A stretch of 64,000 bases of DNA, from positions 310,001 to 374,000 of the forward strand of contig NZ_QEWO01000004.1 in assembly GCF_003402235.1 (NCBI RefSeq), written 5' to 3'. Position numbers and translations under genes: made by a program. Below the pieces are notes generated by a model. It worked only from the letters and a program-made list of their open reading frames with translations. It had not been told where the DNA came from and ran no database searches. The DNA is from Parahaliea mediterranea (GTDB taxonomy: Bacteria > Pseudomonadota > Gammaproteobacteria > Pseudomonadales > Halieaceae). Positions 21,044 through 31,282 of this stretch are shown here, piece after piece; the first letter of the stretch is position 1; every line of letters starts with the position of its first letter.

Positions 21044-22006
21044 ATGCAGCACATCCGCGCCAGCGTCGCCGCTGAATTCGAGGCGGTGAACCGCCTGATC
21101 GTCGAGCAGCTACACTCCGACGTCGATATGGTGGAAAACGTCGGCCACTATATTGTGGACGCTGGCGGCAAGCGCCTGCGCCCCCTGCTGGCCCTGCTGT
21201 GCGGGGCCGCCCTGGGGGGCTGTGGCGAGCGCCACATCACCTTTGCCGCGGTCATTGAGTTTATCCACACCGCCACCCTGCTGCACGACGATGTGGTGGA
21301 CATCTCCACCCTGCGCCGGGGCCGCCCCACCGCCAATGCCGAGTTCGGCAACGCCCCCAGCGTGCTGGTGGGTGACTTCCTTTATACCCGCGCCTTCCAG
21401 CTGATGGTGACCCTGGATGACAGGGACATCCTGCGCCACATGGCAGATACCACCAACACCATCGCTGAGGGCGAGGTGCTGCAGCTGGTGCGCGCCGGCA
21501 ACCCGGACACCACCGAGGCGGACTACCTCGAGGTCATCACCCGCAAAACCGCCATCCTGTTCGCCGCCGCCTGCTATGGCGCGGCCACCCTGTCGGGCCT
21601 GGCCGAACCTGCCCGGCGGCAGCTGACGGATTTTGGCCTTAACCTCGGCATCGCCTTTCAGATGATTGACGATGTGCTGGATTACGAGGGCGACCCGGCC
21701 ACCATGGGCAAGAACGTGGGCGACGACCTGACCGAGGGCAAAGTGACCCTGCCACTGATCCATGTCATGCAACACGGCAGCGCCGAAGAGCAGGCGCTGG
21801 TGCGCGAGGCGGTTGCCGGCAAGTCCGCCGCGCACCTGGCGGACATCGTTGGCGCCGTGCAGCGCCGGGGCAGTTGCGACTTTACCCGGGAGCAGGCCCA
21901 GCGCTACCACGACCGGGCCCTGGCCTGCCTGCAGGACATTCCACCCGGATCGGCAAAGGATGCCCTGCTGGCGGTGACCGCCCTGTCGGTGCAGCGCGAC
22001 CATTAA
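21044..22006 (+). CDS. ispB: Octaprenyl diphosphate synthase
   Basis: A 320-aa trans-prenyltransferase that builds the ubiquinone side chain. Both aspartate-rich motifs are present: LLHDDVVD (first, with the usual RRGRPT following) and QMIDDVLDYEGD (second). The ATG at 21044 gives the normal N-terminus MQHIRASVAAEFEAVN; upstream reading frame is low-quality. Divergence from rplU is the classic gammaproteobacterial arrangement. The exact chain length is inferred from orthology. Confidence 0.94.
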   Translation: MQHIRASVAAEFEAVNRLIVEQLHSDVDMVENVGHYIVDAGGKRLRPLLALLCGAALGGCGERHITFAAVIEFIHTATLLHDDVVDISTLRRGRPTANAEFGNAPSVLVGDFLYTRAFQLMVTLDDRDILRHMADTTNTIAEGEVLQLVRAGNPDTTEADYLEVITRKTAILFAAACYGAATLSGLAEPARRQLTDFGLNLGIAFQMIDDVLDYEGDPATMGKNVGDDLTEGKVTLPLIHVMQHGSAEEQALVREAVAGKSAAHLADIVGAVQRRGSCDFTREQAQRYHDRALACLQDIPPGSAKDALLAVTALSVQRDH

Positions 22007-22152
22007 CGCAGCTGCGAGCACAGGCGCTTGGCGCCACCCCTTCGGCGCGCTGCCGCGCGCTCACCCGGACGGGCCAAACCGGCCCTCGCCGGCTTTACAG
22101 CCTGCGGTTCAGCTTCCTATACTTGCCCGCTTTCTCCAGCCCGGGAAAGCCC

Positions 22153-23790
22153 ATGACAGCCTCGTATTCACTGACCGACCTGCCGGCCTTTGGCGCGCTG
22201 CAGGCGCTCGCGCTCGACCTGAAATCCGCCAGCATCCAGCACCTGTTCGCCGAGGACCCAGCGCGCGCCAGCGACTTTGTCGCCCAGGCGGCGGGGCTGC
22301 GCCTGGACTATTCCAAGCACCTGCTTGACCGGGCGGCCCGCAGCACACTGCTGGCGCTGGCCGAACAGGCGCAGCTGCCACAAAAAGCCCAGGCCCTGCT
22401 GGGCGGCGGCGAGGTCAACAACACCGAGGGCCGGCCCGCCCTGCACAGCCTGCTGCGGGCAAGCAGCGCCCCCGGACTGGAGGACAAGTTTGCCGAGGTG
22501 GTGGCCACCCGCGCGCGCATGCGCCACTGGGCCGATCGCATCAACAACGGCGAGCAGCGCGGTTTCTCCGCTGAGGCCATTACCGATGTGGTGAATATCG
22601 GCATCGGTGGCTCGGACCTCGGCCCGCGCCTGGTGAGCGAGGCGCTCAAGCCCTTCCAGGGCGACATCCGCTGCCACTACGTGGCCAACGTCGACCCGGC
22701 AGACCTGCAGGACACCCTGCTGGACCTCGACCCCGCCTCTACCCTCTTTATCATCTGCTCCAAGTCCTTTCGCACCGAGGAAACCCTGACCAACGCCCTG
22801 GCCGCCCGCGCCTGGCTCACCCGCGCCGGCGCCCATGCCGCGGACCTGGACAGGCACTTTCTGGCCATTACCACCAATCTGGCGGCCGCCGCAGAGTTTG
22901 GCATTTCCGGCGATAACTGCCTGCCCATGTGGGACTGGGTGGGCGGCCGCTATTCGGTATGGTCGGCGGTTGGCCTGTCCTGCGCCATCGCCCTGGGCTG
23001 GGAGCACTTCGAGCAGTTTCTTGACGGCGCCGCCGCCATGGATGCCCACTTCGCCAGCGCGCCGCCGGCAGACAACCTGCCCATGCTGCTGAGCTTGCTG
23101 GAGGTGTGGTACGGCAACGGTTTTGGCGCCGGCAACCATGTGGTGCTGCCCTACGATCAAGGCCTGGCCCGACTGCCGGACTTTTTGCAGCAGCTCACCA
23201 TGGAGAGCAACGGCAAGCGCGTGGCCAGCGACGGCACAGCCCTTGCCTACGACACCGGCCCGGTGCTGTGGGGCAGCGCCGGCACCATGGGCCAACACTC
23301 CTTCCACCAGCTACTGCACCAGGGCACCCGGCTGTGCCCGGTGGATTTTATTCTGCCGCTGACCACCCACACCGGCATGGCCGAACAGCACCGCCGCCTG
23401 GTGGCCAACGGCCTGGCCCAGAGCCGCACCCTGCTGGTGGGCCGCAGCGTGGAAGAGGCCCGCGACTCACTGCTGGCGCGGGGGCTCTCCAGCGACGAGG
23501 CCGCGCGCCTGGCGCCACACCTGGCCATGCCGGGCAACCGCCCCAACAGTGTGATCAGCTTCGCCGCCCTCACCCCCCACAGCCTGGGCGCCCTTATCGC
23601 GCTCTACGAACACCGCACCTTCTGCAGCGGCCAGCTGTGGGGCATCAACCCCTTCGACCAGTGGGGCGTGGAACTCGGCAAGGAGATCGGCGTGGACATC
23701 TTCGAGCGGATGGGTGGCGCAGCGCGCACCACGGCGCTGGATGCGGCCACCGAGGCGCTCATTGCCCAGTGGCGCCAGCACCAGCACTGA
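22153..23790 (+). CDS. pgi: Glucose-6-phosphate isomerase
   Basis: A 545-aa glycolytic/gluconeogenic isomerase converting glucose-6-phosphate and fructose-6-phosphate. Signatures include NIGIGGSDLGPRLV, the catalytic-Glu region QLTMESNGKRV and the C-terminal QWGVELGKEIG with the active-site Lys. The ATG at 22153 was chosen because earlier in-frame codons overlap ispB. It ends 13 bp from the convergent histidine kinase gene. Confidence 0.96.
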   Translation: MTASYSLTDLPAFGALQALALDLKSASIQHLFAEDPARASDFVAQAAGLRLDYSKHLLDRAARSTLLALAEQAQLPQKAQALLGGGEVNNTEGRPALHSLLRASSAPGLEDKFAEVVATRARMRHWADRINNGEQRGFSAEAITDVVNIGIGGSDLGPRLVSEALKPFQGDIRCHYVANVDPADLQDTLLDLDPASTLFIICSKSFRTEETLTNALAARAWLTRAGAHAADLDRHFLAITTNLAAAAEFGISGDNCLPMWDWVGGRYSVWSAVGLSCAIALGWEHFEQFLDGAAAMDAHFASAPPADNLPMLLSLLEVWYGNGFGAGNHVVLPYDQGLARLPDFLQQLTMESNGKRVASDGTALAYDTGPVLWGSAGTMGQHSFHQLLHQGTRLCPVDFILPLTTHTGMAEQHRRLVANGLAQSRTLLVGRSVEEARDSLLARGLSSDEAARLAPHLAMPGNRPNSVISFAALTPHSLGALIALYEHRTFCSGQLWGINPFDQWGVELGKEIGVDIFERMGGAARTTALDAATEALIAQWRQHQH

Positions 23791-23803
23791 CCCAGCCGGC
23801 CGC

Positions 23804-25192
23804 TCAGGCCGCGGCGGCGGCCAGTGCTGGGAACACCACGATAAAGCGCGCCCCGCCGGCGCGCTCCGGCGCCACCACATCCACGCTGGCGCCGTGGGCC
23901 AGCGCGATCTCGCGCACAATCGGCAGGCCCAGGCCACAGCCCTCCGGGTTGGTGGTGTTGCAGCGATAAAAGCGCTCGAACAGCCGCGGCCAGTGCGTGG
24001 GCGCAATCCCCGGCCCGTCGTCTTCGACGATCAGGATGACCTCCTGCCCCACACACTCCAGCGTGACCCACACGCGGCCCCCGGCGTGCACATAGCGCAC
24101 CGCGTTCTCCAGCAGGTTCCAGGTCATTTCGCGCAGCAGCATGTACTCACCCAGCACCTCCAGTTCATCCGGTGGCAGGGCCAGATCGACGGTGACGCCC
24201 CGGCTCACCACCAGGCCGTGCAATTGCTCGACGACGTCGTTCACCACTTCCACCAGATCCACCGGCTCCACCTGCAAACCGCGCCCCACCGCCGCCTCGG
24301 CGCGGGCCAGTTTCATCAGCTGGGCGTTCACGTGAGCCATGCGGTCGGCGGCGCGGGAGGTGGCATCCAGGGCAGAATGCACCGAGGCCAGGTCATCTTC
24401 ACGCAGGGCCAGCTGGGCCTGCAGCTTGATGCCCGCCAGGGGTGTTTTCATCTGGTGGGAGATGTTGCCGATAAACTGTTCGCGCGAATCCAGCGCCGCC
24501 TCCAGCCGGTGCAGCAACTGGTTGGTATTCTCCACAATCAGGTCCACCTCTTCCGGCGCGGAGCGCACCTGTATTGGCGTCAGGTCGCGGGAGGAACGGC
24601 GGGCGAGCTCATGGCCCAGCACCAGTAGCGGACGAATACCGCGCTGCACCGCCAGCCCCACCACCAGCAGGGCGGCAATAAAGAACGCCAGCTTGGAGCC
24701 CAGCACTTCCGCCAGCAGGGTTTCCACCAGCGGAGTGCGTTTGTTGAGGGTTTCGGCAACGCTGATCACCGCCGCCTCGCCCCCGCCCAGGTCGGCCAGC
24801 ACACTCACGCTTCGCACCCGGCTGCCATCGATATGGGTGTCGGAAAACACAGGCCCCAGGGCCAACTGCCCGATGTCTGGCTGCAACCAGGCCTGGGGCC
24901 GGCCGGCCAGGTATTCGCCGTTCAGGCCGGCCACATGAAAGTAAACGCTGTCGAGCTCATCCCACTCGAACATCTCTATCGCGGTTGGGTCCGCCCGGAA
25001 GCGGATCTTGCCATCGTCCTCCTGCACCTCCAGGGCCAGCGAATAGGCCGAGTCCAGCAGCCAGCGGTCGAAAATCTGGTTGGCCGTGTGCAGGCCAATG
25101 GCGTAAGACACCAGCGACTCCACCAACAGCAAAAGGAACAGCGGCCCACCCACCAGCAACAGCAGCTGGGCCCTGAGCCCGAGCCTGCGCAT
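23804..25192 (-). CDS. Sensor histidine kinase (TctE/QseC type)
   Basis: A 462-aa inner-membrane kinase. An N-terminal hydrophobic helix (about residues 9-30), a periplasmic sensor of about 130 residues, a second helix near 160-180 and a HAMP-like linker precede the H-box NISHQMKTPLAG with H246. The ATP-binding boxes are NLLENAVRYV, EDDGPGIAP and GCGLGLPIV. Its ATG overlaps the regulator stop (TGATG), so the pair is translationally coupled. The periplasmic domain resembles those of tricarboxylate sensors; the signal is unknown. A nearby divergent SulP transporter is a possible target. Confidence 0.9.
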   Translation of the reverse strand: MRRLGLRAQLLLLVGGPLFLLLLVESLVSYAIGLHTANQIFDRWLLDSAYSLALEVQEDDGKIRFRADPTAIEMFEWDELDSVYFHVAGLNGEYLAGRPQAWLQPDIGQLALGPVFSDTHIDGSRVRSVSVLADLGGGEAAVISVAETLNKRTPLVETLLAEVLGSKLAFFIAALLVVGLAVQRGIRPLLVLGHELARRSSRDLTPIQVRSAPEEVDLIVENTNQLLHRLEAALDSREQFIGNISHQMKTPLAGIKLQAQLALREDDLASVHSALDATSRAADRMAHVNAQLMKLARAEAAVGRGLQVEPVDLVEVVNDVVEQLHGLVVSRGVTVDLALPPDELEVLGEYMLLREMTWNLLENAVRYVHAGGRVWVTLECVGQEVILIVEDDGPGIAPTHWPRLFERFYRCNTTNPEGCGLGLPIVREIALAHGASVDVVAPERAGGARFIVVFPALAAAAA

Positions 25193-25860
25193 CAGGCCTC
25201 TTGCTCCAGCAGGTAGCCAACGCCGCGCAGGGTGCGAATCATCAGGCCGCTGCGCTGCAGGCGGCGGCGCAAGCGGTGGACATACACCTCCACCGCGTTA
25301 TCGCCCACCTCGTCGCCCTGGGTCAGCAGGCGCTGCGCCAGGCGCGCCTTGGTCACCACCCGCGGGCTGTTCAGCGCCAGCGCCTCGAGAATTTCGTACT
25401 CGCGGCTGGGCAGCTCCAGGCGTTCGGCCTGCAGCGTGGCCGAGCGGTGAAAAGGCGAAACGCTGAGGGCGCCCACTGTCACCTCGTCCGCCGCCTGGGC
25501 ATTGCTGCGCCGCAACAGGGCGCGCACCCGCGCCTCGAACTCGCGCAGGTCAAAGGGTTTTTCCAGGTAGTCATCGGCCCCGGCATCCAGCGCAATCACC
25601 TGCTGCTCTACCCCGTCCCTGGCGGTGAGCACCAGCACTGGCGTGCGGTCGCGGCGCGAGCGCAGCTTGCGCAGCACCTCTACACCGTCCATGTCGGGCA
25701 AGCCCAGGTCGAGGATCACCAGATCCATGTCGTAGGCACACAGCAGGCCATCAGCCCGGGCGCCGTGGGTAACATGGGTAGCGCTGTGCCCCGCCTGGCG
25801 GAACGCTTTGAGCAGGCCCTCGGCAATCAGGGGGTCGTCTTCCACCAGCAGAATATTCAT
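25192..25860 (-). CDS. OmpR-family response regulator
   Basis: A 222-aa receiver plus winged-helix regulator. Acidic-pocket residues (VEDDP), phosphoacceptor D51 in VILDLGLPDMDG and the switch Lys in LEKPFD are present; the C-terminal half has the OmpR wHTH pattern ending in VYVHRLRRRLQ and TLRGVGYLLE. It precedes and overlaps its kinase gene. Direct repeats with 11-bp spacing in the divergent gap before the SulP gene fit its expected binding mode. Confidence 0.92.
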   Translation of the reverse strand: MNILLVEDDPLIAEGLLKAFRQAGHSATHVTHGARADGLLCAYDMDLVILDLGLPDMDGVEVLRKLRSRRDRTPVLVLTARDGVEQQVIALDAGADDYLEKPFDLREFEARVRALLRRSNAQAADEVTVGALSVSPFHRSATLQAERLELPSREYEILEALALNSPRVVTKARLAQRLLTQGDEVGDNAVEVYVHRLRRRLQRSGLMIRTLRGVGYLLEQEA

Positions 25861-25950
25861 GTGCCTCTCAAAAAATGGACCAGCACGTTATGACTCGGCA
25901 AAGCCGCCGAAGTTCGCCAGCGCGAAAAAAAAGGAAAAAAGGCGGCGGGT

Positions 25951-25966
25951 GAAAGGTTGTTGAAAG
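25951..25966. promoter_or_regulatory. 11-bp-spaced direct repeat, possible OmpR-family site before sulP
   Basis: GAAAG occurs at 25951-25955 and 25962-25966, exactly one helical turn apart, each followed by a T-rich stretch. The second copy is part of TTGAAA, a possible -35 for the SulP gene. OmpR-family dimers bind tandem half-sites at this spacing; the assignment to the adjacent regulator is inference. Confidence 0.35.
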
Positions 25967-26018
25967 TTTTGCTCACTAGGCTAGGCGCCCTCGTCCAACT
26001 CCAGAGGAAACCGCAGCA

Positions 26019-27599
26019 ATGAGCCTGCACCACCTGAAAAAAGACATCCCCGCCAGCATCGTCGTCTTTTTTGTCGCCCTGCCCCTGTGCCTTGGCGTTG
26101 CCCTGGCTTCCGGCGCGCCGCTGTTTGCCGGCCTGATTGCCGGTGTTGTCGGCGGCATCGTTGTGGGGGGCATCAGCCGCTCCGCCCTCGGCGTATCCGG
26201 CCCGGCAGCTGGCCTGACGGTGATCGTGCTCAGCGCCATCGAAAGCCTGGGCGCCTATGAAACCTTCCTGCTTGCCGTGGTACTCGGTGGTATTTTGCAG
26301 GTAGTGCTCGGCGCACTGCGCGCCGGTGTGTTGGGTTATTTCTTTCCCACCTCGGTGATCAACGGCATGCTGACCGGCATCGGGCTGATTATTATCCTGA
26401 AGCAGATACCCTATGCCTTTGGCCTTGGCGACAATGCCACCGGCAACATTGCCATGCTGGAATCAGGCGGCGCCTCTGCGGCCACTTCGCTCGGCGAACT
26501 GCTGGCCATGGTGCACCCGGGGGTGATCCTGATCTCCCTGCTGTCCCTTGCCATACTGATTGGCTGGGAAACCCGCCCGGTCAAGCAAAGCCGCTGGCTG
26601 GGCATGCTACCGGGGCCGGTGGTGGCCGTATCGGCAGCGGTGCTGCTGCATTTTGCCTTTGCCGCATCCGACTCCCTGGCGCTGCTGCCGGCGCAGCTGG
26701 TGAGCGTACCGGTGGCCTCGGGCTTTGGCGAATTTGTCAGCCTGTTCACCCTGCCTGATTTTTCCCAGATCACCAATGCCACGGTGTGGACAGTGGCCAT
26801 CACCATCGCCGTGGTGGCCAGCCTGGAAACCCTGCTGAGCGTCGAGGCCATCGACAAGATGGATCCGGAAAAACGCACCACACCCACCAACCGCGAGCTG
26901 GTGGCCCAGGGCGTGGGTAACAGTGTGTCCGGCCTGATTGGCGGCCTGCCGGTGACCCAGGTGATTGTGCGCAGCTCGGTGAACCTGCAAAGCGGCGCCA
27001 AGTCCCGGGCCTCCACCATGATCCACGGCGGCCTGCTGCTGGTGTGTGTTGCCACCCTGCCGCACTGGCTGAATGCCATTCCGCTGGGCGTGCTGGCGGC
27101 GGTGCTGCTGGTCACCGGCTACAAACTCGCCAAGCCGGCCCTGTTCCGCAAAATGTGGCACTGTGGCCCGGAGCAGTTCCTGCCCTTTATCGTGACCGTC
27201 TCGGCGGTAGTGCTGACAGACCTGCTGACCGGCGTGGGCCTGGGCATGGCGGTTGCCATCCTCGCCCTGCTGCAGCGCAACTACCGCAATTCCCACTTCC
27301 TGCACCGTCGGGAAAGCACCGAGCAGGACAACCGGCTGCTGGTAACGCTGCGCCTGGCGGAGGAAGTTACCTTTCTCAACAAGGGCGCCATCCGCAAGGA
27401 GTTGAGCAAGATTCCGGGCGGCGCCCATGTGGTGATCGATAAACGTGGCTGTGTCTACGTCAATTACGATGTAGAGGAGGCGCTTGCCGATTTCTGCAGC
27501 ACCGCCGAGGGCCGCGGGATAAGCGTGGATATTCTCGAACCGGCGCCGGAACCGGACAGCGCAAGCGCGCGCCGCCCGAAACTGCTGGTAGCCGCCTGA
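26019..27599 (+). CDS. SulP family inorganic anion transporter
   Basis: A 526-aa SulP/SLC26-type membrane protein with about 12-14 hydrophobic segments (first: SIVVFFVALPLCLGVALASG) and a C-terminal cytoplasmic STAS-like region at about 430-500 (LLVTLRLAEEVTFLNKGAIR). Families of this type carry sulfate, bicarbonate or dicarboxylates, with Na+ or H+. The short early segments and GISRSALGVSGPAAGL are typical. No carbonic anhydrase or sulfate-assimilation gene is adjacent, so the substrate remains open. It diverges from the two-component pair, which may control it. Confidence 0.88.
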   Translation: MSLHHLKKDIPASIVVFFVALPLCLGVALASGAPLFAGLIAGVVGGIVVGGISRSALGVSGPAAGLTVIVLSAIESLGAYETFLLAVVLGGILQVVLGALRAGVLGYFFPTSVINGMLTGIGLIIILKQIPYAFGLGDNATGNIAMLESGGASAATSLGELLAMVHPGVILISLLSLAILIGWETRPVKQSRWLGMLPGPVVAVSAAVLLHFAFAASDSLALLPAQLVSVPVASGFGEFVSLFTLPDFSQITNATVWTVAITIAVVASLETLLSVEAIDKMDPEKRTTPTNRELVAQGVGNSVSGLIGGLPVTQVIVRSSVNLQSGAKSRASTMIHGGLLLVCVATLPHWLNAIPLGVLAAVLLVTGYKLAKPALFRKMWHCGPEQFLPFIVTVSAVVLTDLLTGVGLGMAVAILALLQRNYRNSHFLHRRESTEQDNRLLVTLRLAEEVTFLNKGAIRKELSKIPGGAHVVIDKRGCVYVNYDVEEALADFCSTAEGRGISVDILEPAPEPDSASARRPKLLVAA

Positions 27600-27621
27600 T
27601 CAGAGGCGGCGTCCAGGGCCA

Positions 27622-27648
27622 CCCGGGGTACGGCACCACCGCCCCGGG
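27622..27648. terminator. GC hairpin between convergent sulP and phosphomannomutase genes
   Basis: CCCGGGG (27622-27628) can pair with CCCCGGG (27642-27648) across a 13-nt loop in the 59-bp convergent gap. There is no T-tract; it is a weak terminator candidate. Confidence 0.25.
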
Positions 27649-27658
27649 GGGAGTAGCC

Positions 27659-29008
27659 TCAAGCGTCCATCAGTGCCAGTAATTCCCGGGTTTTGTCACG
27701 CATCAGCGCCGCGTCGGCGCGGGCTTCCACGTTCAGCCGCACCACCGGCTCGGTGTTGGACATGCGCAGGTTAAAACGCCAGTCGGCAAAGCACATGCTC
27801 AGGCCATCCACCTTTTCCACCGCCTCGGCGGCATCGGCATAGCGCGCCTCCACCATGGCCAGCACGGCGGCCGGGTCGTCGATGGTGCGGTTGATCTCGC
27901 CGCTGCAGGGGAAGGCCACCATGCGCTCGGCCACCATGGCCGACAGGGTCTTGCCGTGCTGGGCCATCAGGCCGGTCACCAGCAGCCAGGGGATCATGCC
28001 GCTGTCGCAGTAGGCGAAGTCGCGAAAATAATGGTGGGCACTCATCTCGCCGCCGTAGATCGCATTCTCCTTGCGCATGCGCTCCTTGATGAAGGCGTGG
28101 CCGGTCTTGCTCTGGATGGGTGTGCCGCCAAGCTGCTCGGTGATGGCCACGGTGTTCCAGGTCAGGCGCGGGTCGTGCACGATGCCGGCCCCCGGCTCCT
28201 TCTGCAAAAACGCCTCAGCCAGCAGCCCCACCAGGTAGTAGCCTTCGATAAAGGCGCCGTTTTCATCAAAGAAAAAACAGCGGTCGAAGTCGCCGTCCCA
28301 GGCAATGCCAAGGTCGGCACCCTGCTCGCGCACCGCCGCAATGGTGGCGCTGCGGTTTTCTTCCAGCAGGGGGTTGGGCACCCCGTTGGGAAAGTTGCCA
28401 TCGGGCTCGTGGTGCAGCTTGATGAAGGTAAAGGGCAAGTGCGGTTCGAGCAGGTCGATGATGCGACCGGCGCCGCCGTTGCCGGCATCCACCACAATCT
28501 TGAGCGGCTTCAGGGCGGCCACATCGACATAGCCGAGCAGGTGCTCAATGTAGGCGGCATCGGTATCCAGCGCGTGCAACTCGCCGCGCCGGGCCGCCGG
28601 CGTAAAGTTGTTGCGCTCGGCCAGGTCGCGAATATCGAATAGCCCGGTATCGCCGGAAATGGGCTTGGAGGACTCGCGCACGAACTTCATGCCGTTGTAG
28701 TCCTTGGGGTTGTGGCTGGCGGTAACCGCGATACCACCGTCCATACCGGCGTGAGAGGTGGCGAAGTAGATCTCCTCAGTGCCACTTAAGCCAATGTCGT
28801 ACACATCGACCCCCTGCTCCATCAGCCCTTCGCTCAGCGCCGCCTTGATGGCCTCCGAGGTAAGGCGGATGTCGTGGCCCACCACCACTTTGCGCGGCTT
28901 TACCACCTCGGCATAGGCGCGGCCGATACGGCGGGCGATGTCTTCGTTGAGTTGGTCGGGAATGCGCCCGCGTACGTCGTAGGCCTTGAAACAGGTGATG
29001 CTATCCAC
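27659..29008 (-). CDS. Phosphomannomutase/phosphoglucomutase
   Basis: A 449-aa phosphohexomutase interconverting hexose-6- and hexose-1-phosphates. The phosphoserine loop is [11 protein letters not shown]; the metal site DGDFDRCFF (Asp-Gly-Asp-Phe-Asp-Arg) and the sugar-binding [10 protein letters not shown] are visible. I prefer a GTG start at 29006-29008, preceded by AAGGGA and directly before the conserved [11 protein letters not shown]; upstream starts would lie inside galU without a ribosome-binding site. It is the last gene of manC-galU-mutase and supplies mannose-1-P and/or glucose-1-P for the other two enzymes. Confidence 0.92.
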   Translation of the reverse strand: MDSITCFKAYDVRGRIPDQLNEDIARRIGRAYAEVVKPRKVVVGHDIRLTSEAIKAALSEGLMEQGVDVYDIGLSGTEEIYFATSHAGMDGGIAVTASHNPKDYNGMKFVRESSKPISGDTGLFDIRDLAERNNFTPAARRGELHALDTDAAYIEHLLGYVDVAALKPLKIVVDAGNGGAGRIIDLLEPHLPFTFIKLHHEPDGNFPNGVPNPLLEENRSATIAAVREQGADLGIAWDGDFDRCFFFDENGAFIEGYYLVGLLAEAFLQKEPGAGIVHDPRLTWNTVAITEQLGGTPIQSKTGHAFIKERMRKENAIYGGEMSAHHYFRDFAYCDSGMIPWLLVTGLMAQHGKTLSAMVAERMVAFPCSGEINRTIDDPAAVLAMVEARYADAAEAVEKVDGLSMCFADWRFNLRMSNTEPVVRLNVEARADAALMRDKTRELLALMDA

Positions 29009-29015
29009 GGATTGG

Positions 29016-29843
29016 CTATCCCTTGCTGTAGATGTTTTCGTAGACATAGTTGGTGGCCTCGACAAAGCCCGGCACGCTGCCGCAGTCGAAGCGCCGGCCC
29101 TTGAATTTGTAGGCCATCACGCAGCCCTGTTTGGCCTGGGTCTGCAGGGCGTCGGTCAGCTGCACCTCGCCGTTGGCGCCGGGGGGCGTGTCGCGGATGA
29201 TGTCGAAGATATCCGGGGTCAGGATGTAGCGGCCGATGATGGCGAGGTTGGAGGGGGCGTCCGCCGGGTCCGGCTTCTCCACCATTTCATCCACCCGGTA
29301 AATGCCGTCCTTCAAGGGTTCGCCGGCAATTACCCCGTACTTGTTCACTTCGTCCTTCGGCACTTCCTGGATGGCGACAATGGAGCAGCGAAACTGCTTG
29401 TACAGCTCGGCCATCTGCGACAGCACGCCGGGGCCGTCGTTGATGCACAGGTCATCCGAAAGAATCACGCCGAAGGGGTCGTTGCCCACCAGCGACTGCC
29501 CGGTCAGGATGGCGTGACCCAGGCCCTTCATCTCCCGCTGGCGCACCATGGTGAAGATGCCGTTGTCGAGCACGTTGCGGATGCTCTCCAGGTACACCTC
29601 CTTGCCGGAGCCGGCAATCTGGTGCTCCAGTTCAAAGTTGATGTCAAAGTGGTCGGCAATGGCGCGCTTGCCGCGGCCGGTGACCATGGCGCAGGTGTTC
29701 ATGCCCGCCTCGATGGCTTCCTCCACCCCGTACTGCACCAGCGGCTTGTTGACGATGGGCAGCATTTCCTTGGGCATGCTTTTGGTGGCGGGCAGGAAGC
29801 GGGTGCCGTAGCCAGCAACCGGAAACAGGCATTTGGTGATCAT
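29016..29843 (-). CDS. galU: UTP-glucose-1-phosphate uridylyltransferase
   Basis: A 275-aa nucleotidyltransferase making UDP-glucose. The N-terminal [20 protein letters not shown] with the catalytic Arg and Lys is standard, as are [12 protein letters not shown] and the later VEKPDP. Its ATG overlaps the manC stop (ATGA), so it is translationally coupled, and the phosphomutase starts 8 bp after its stop. Together these genes provide GDP-mannose and UDP-glucose for polysaccharide or LPS. Confidence 0.95.
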   Translation of the reverse strand: MITKCLFPVAGYGTRFLPATKSMPKEMLPIVNKPLVQYGVEEAIEAGMNTCAMVTGRGKRAIADHFDINFELEHQIAGSGKEVYLESIRNVLDNGIFTMVRQREMKGLGHAILTGQSLVGNDPFGVILSDDLCINDGPGVLSQMAELYKQFRCSIVAIQEVPKDEVNKYGVIAGEPLKDGIYRVDEMVEKPDPADAPSNLAIIGRYILTPDIFDIIRDTPPGANGEVQLTDALQTQAKQGCVMAYKFKGRRFDCGSVPGFVEATNYVYENIYSKG

Positions 29844-31282
29844 GCATCGTTCTCCTTGGTGGGGTCGGATGATTCTGCACCACGACCGTAAACATCTTCA
29901 AAGCGCACAATGTCGTCTTCACCCAAATAGGTTCCGGACTGCACTTCAATCAGCTCCAGCGGGATGCGGCCGGGATTGGCCAGGCGGTGCTTGTGACCGA
30001 GGGGGATGTAGGTGGACTCGTCCTCGGCCAGCATGAAAACGCGGTCTTCGCAGGTGACTTCCGCCGTGCCGTGCACCACGATCCAGTGCTCCGCACGGTG
30101 GTGGTGCATCTGCAGGGAGAGCTTCTGGCCGGGGTTGACGATGATGCGCTTGACCTGGAAGCGCTCGCCCTCCACCAGGGATTCATAGGAGCCCCAGGGG
30201 CGGTAGACCTTGGCGTGCAGCTCGGCCTCGGGGCGCTGCTGGGCCTTCAGGGCAGTCACCAGGCGCTTGACGTCCTGCACCTGGTTGCGATCGGCCACCA
30301 GCACCGCGTCGGAGGTTTCCACCACCACCAGGTCCTTAACCCCGGTGGCGGCCACCAGGCGCGAGTCGCTGCGGAAGTAGCTGTTGCTGCAGTTGTCCAG
30401 CAGCACATCGCCGCTGGCCACATTGCCCTGCCCGTCGCGCTCGCCCACTTCCCACAGGGCAGACCAGGCGCCGATATCCGACCAGCCGCAGTCCAGCGCC
30501 ACCACGCCACCGGCGTCGGTGTGCTCCATCACGGCATAGTCGATGCTGTCGGAGGGGCAGCGAGCGAAGGCTGATGCGTCGGGGCGCACAAAGTCCAGGT
30601 CGCTGGCGGCGCCTTCCATGGCCTCGCGGCAGGCGCTGAGCATGGCCGGGGCGTGCTGCGCCAGCTGGGCGAGGTAGCTGTCGGCCCGCAGCAGGAACAT
30701 GCCGCTGTTCCACAGGTATTCGCCGCTGTCCAGGTAGCCCTGGGCGGTGGCGGCGTCGGGCTTCTCGACGAAGCGATCGAGGTCAAACACGCCCTCGCCC
30801 ACCGTCGCGCCGCGGCGAATGTAGCCATAGCCGGTTTCGGGCGTGGCGGGCACCACGCCAAAGGTCATCAGGCGGCCGGCCTCGGCCAGCGGCAGGGCGG
30901 CGCTCACCGCGGCGCCGAAGGCCGCTACCTGCTGGATCAGGTGATCCGCCGGCAGCACCAACATCACCGCCTCCGGATCCAGCGCCTGCAGGTGCAGGGC
31001 GGCCAGGGCCACGGCGGGGGCGGTGTTGCGCCCGGACGGTTCCAGTATCAGCGCCGTCGGGTCGATGTCGATCTGGCGCAGCTGCTCGGCCACCATGAAG
31101 CGGTGCTCTTCGTTGCACACCACCAGCGGCGCCGCCGCCGACAGGCCGCCGGTGCGCTGCAGGGTGGCCTGCAGCATGGAAAACTCCCCCGCCAGGGGCA
31201 GCAATTGTTTGGGATGAAGTTCGCGGGAGACGGGCCAGAGTCGGCTCCCGACTCCTCCGGACAGCAATACCGGGACTAGCAT
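29840..31282 (-). CDS. manC: Mannose-1-phosphate guanylyltransferase/mannose-6-phosphate isomerase
   Basis: A 480-aa bifunctional type II PMI-GMP enzyme. The N-terminal GDP-mannose pyrophosphorylase signature is LSGGVGSRLWPVSRELHPKQ; a C-terminal cupin carries the isomerase metal site in LQMHHHRAEHWIVV. The ATG at 31280-31282 has AAGGA just upstream; longer starts lack one. It makes GDP-mannose, a precursor of exopolysaccharide or deoxysugars. It is the first gene of the operon and diverges from fabA. Confidence 0.94.
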   Translation of the reverse strand: MLVPVLLSGGVGSRLWPVSRELHPKQLLPLAGEFSMLQATLQRTGGLSAAAPLVVCNEEHRFMVAEQLRQIDIDPTALILEPSGRNTAPAVALAALHLQALDPEAVMLVLPADHLIQQVAAFGAAVSAALPLAEAGRLMTFGVVPATPETGYGYIRRGATVGEGVFDLDRFVEKPDAATAQGYLDSGEYLWNSGMFLLRADSYLAQLAQHAPAMLSACREAMEGAASDLDFVRPDASAFARCPSDSIDYAVMEHTDAGGVVALDCGWSDIGAWSALWEVGERDGQGNVASGDVLLDNCSNSYFRSDSRLVAATGVKDLVVVETSDAVLVADRNQVQDVKRLVTALKAQQRPEAELHAKVYRPWGSYESLVEGERFQVKRIIVNPGQKLSLQMHHHRAEHWIVVHGTAEVTCEDRVFMLAEDESTYIPLGHKHRLANPGRIPLELIEVQSGTYLGEDDIVRFEDVYGRGAESSDPTKENDA

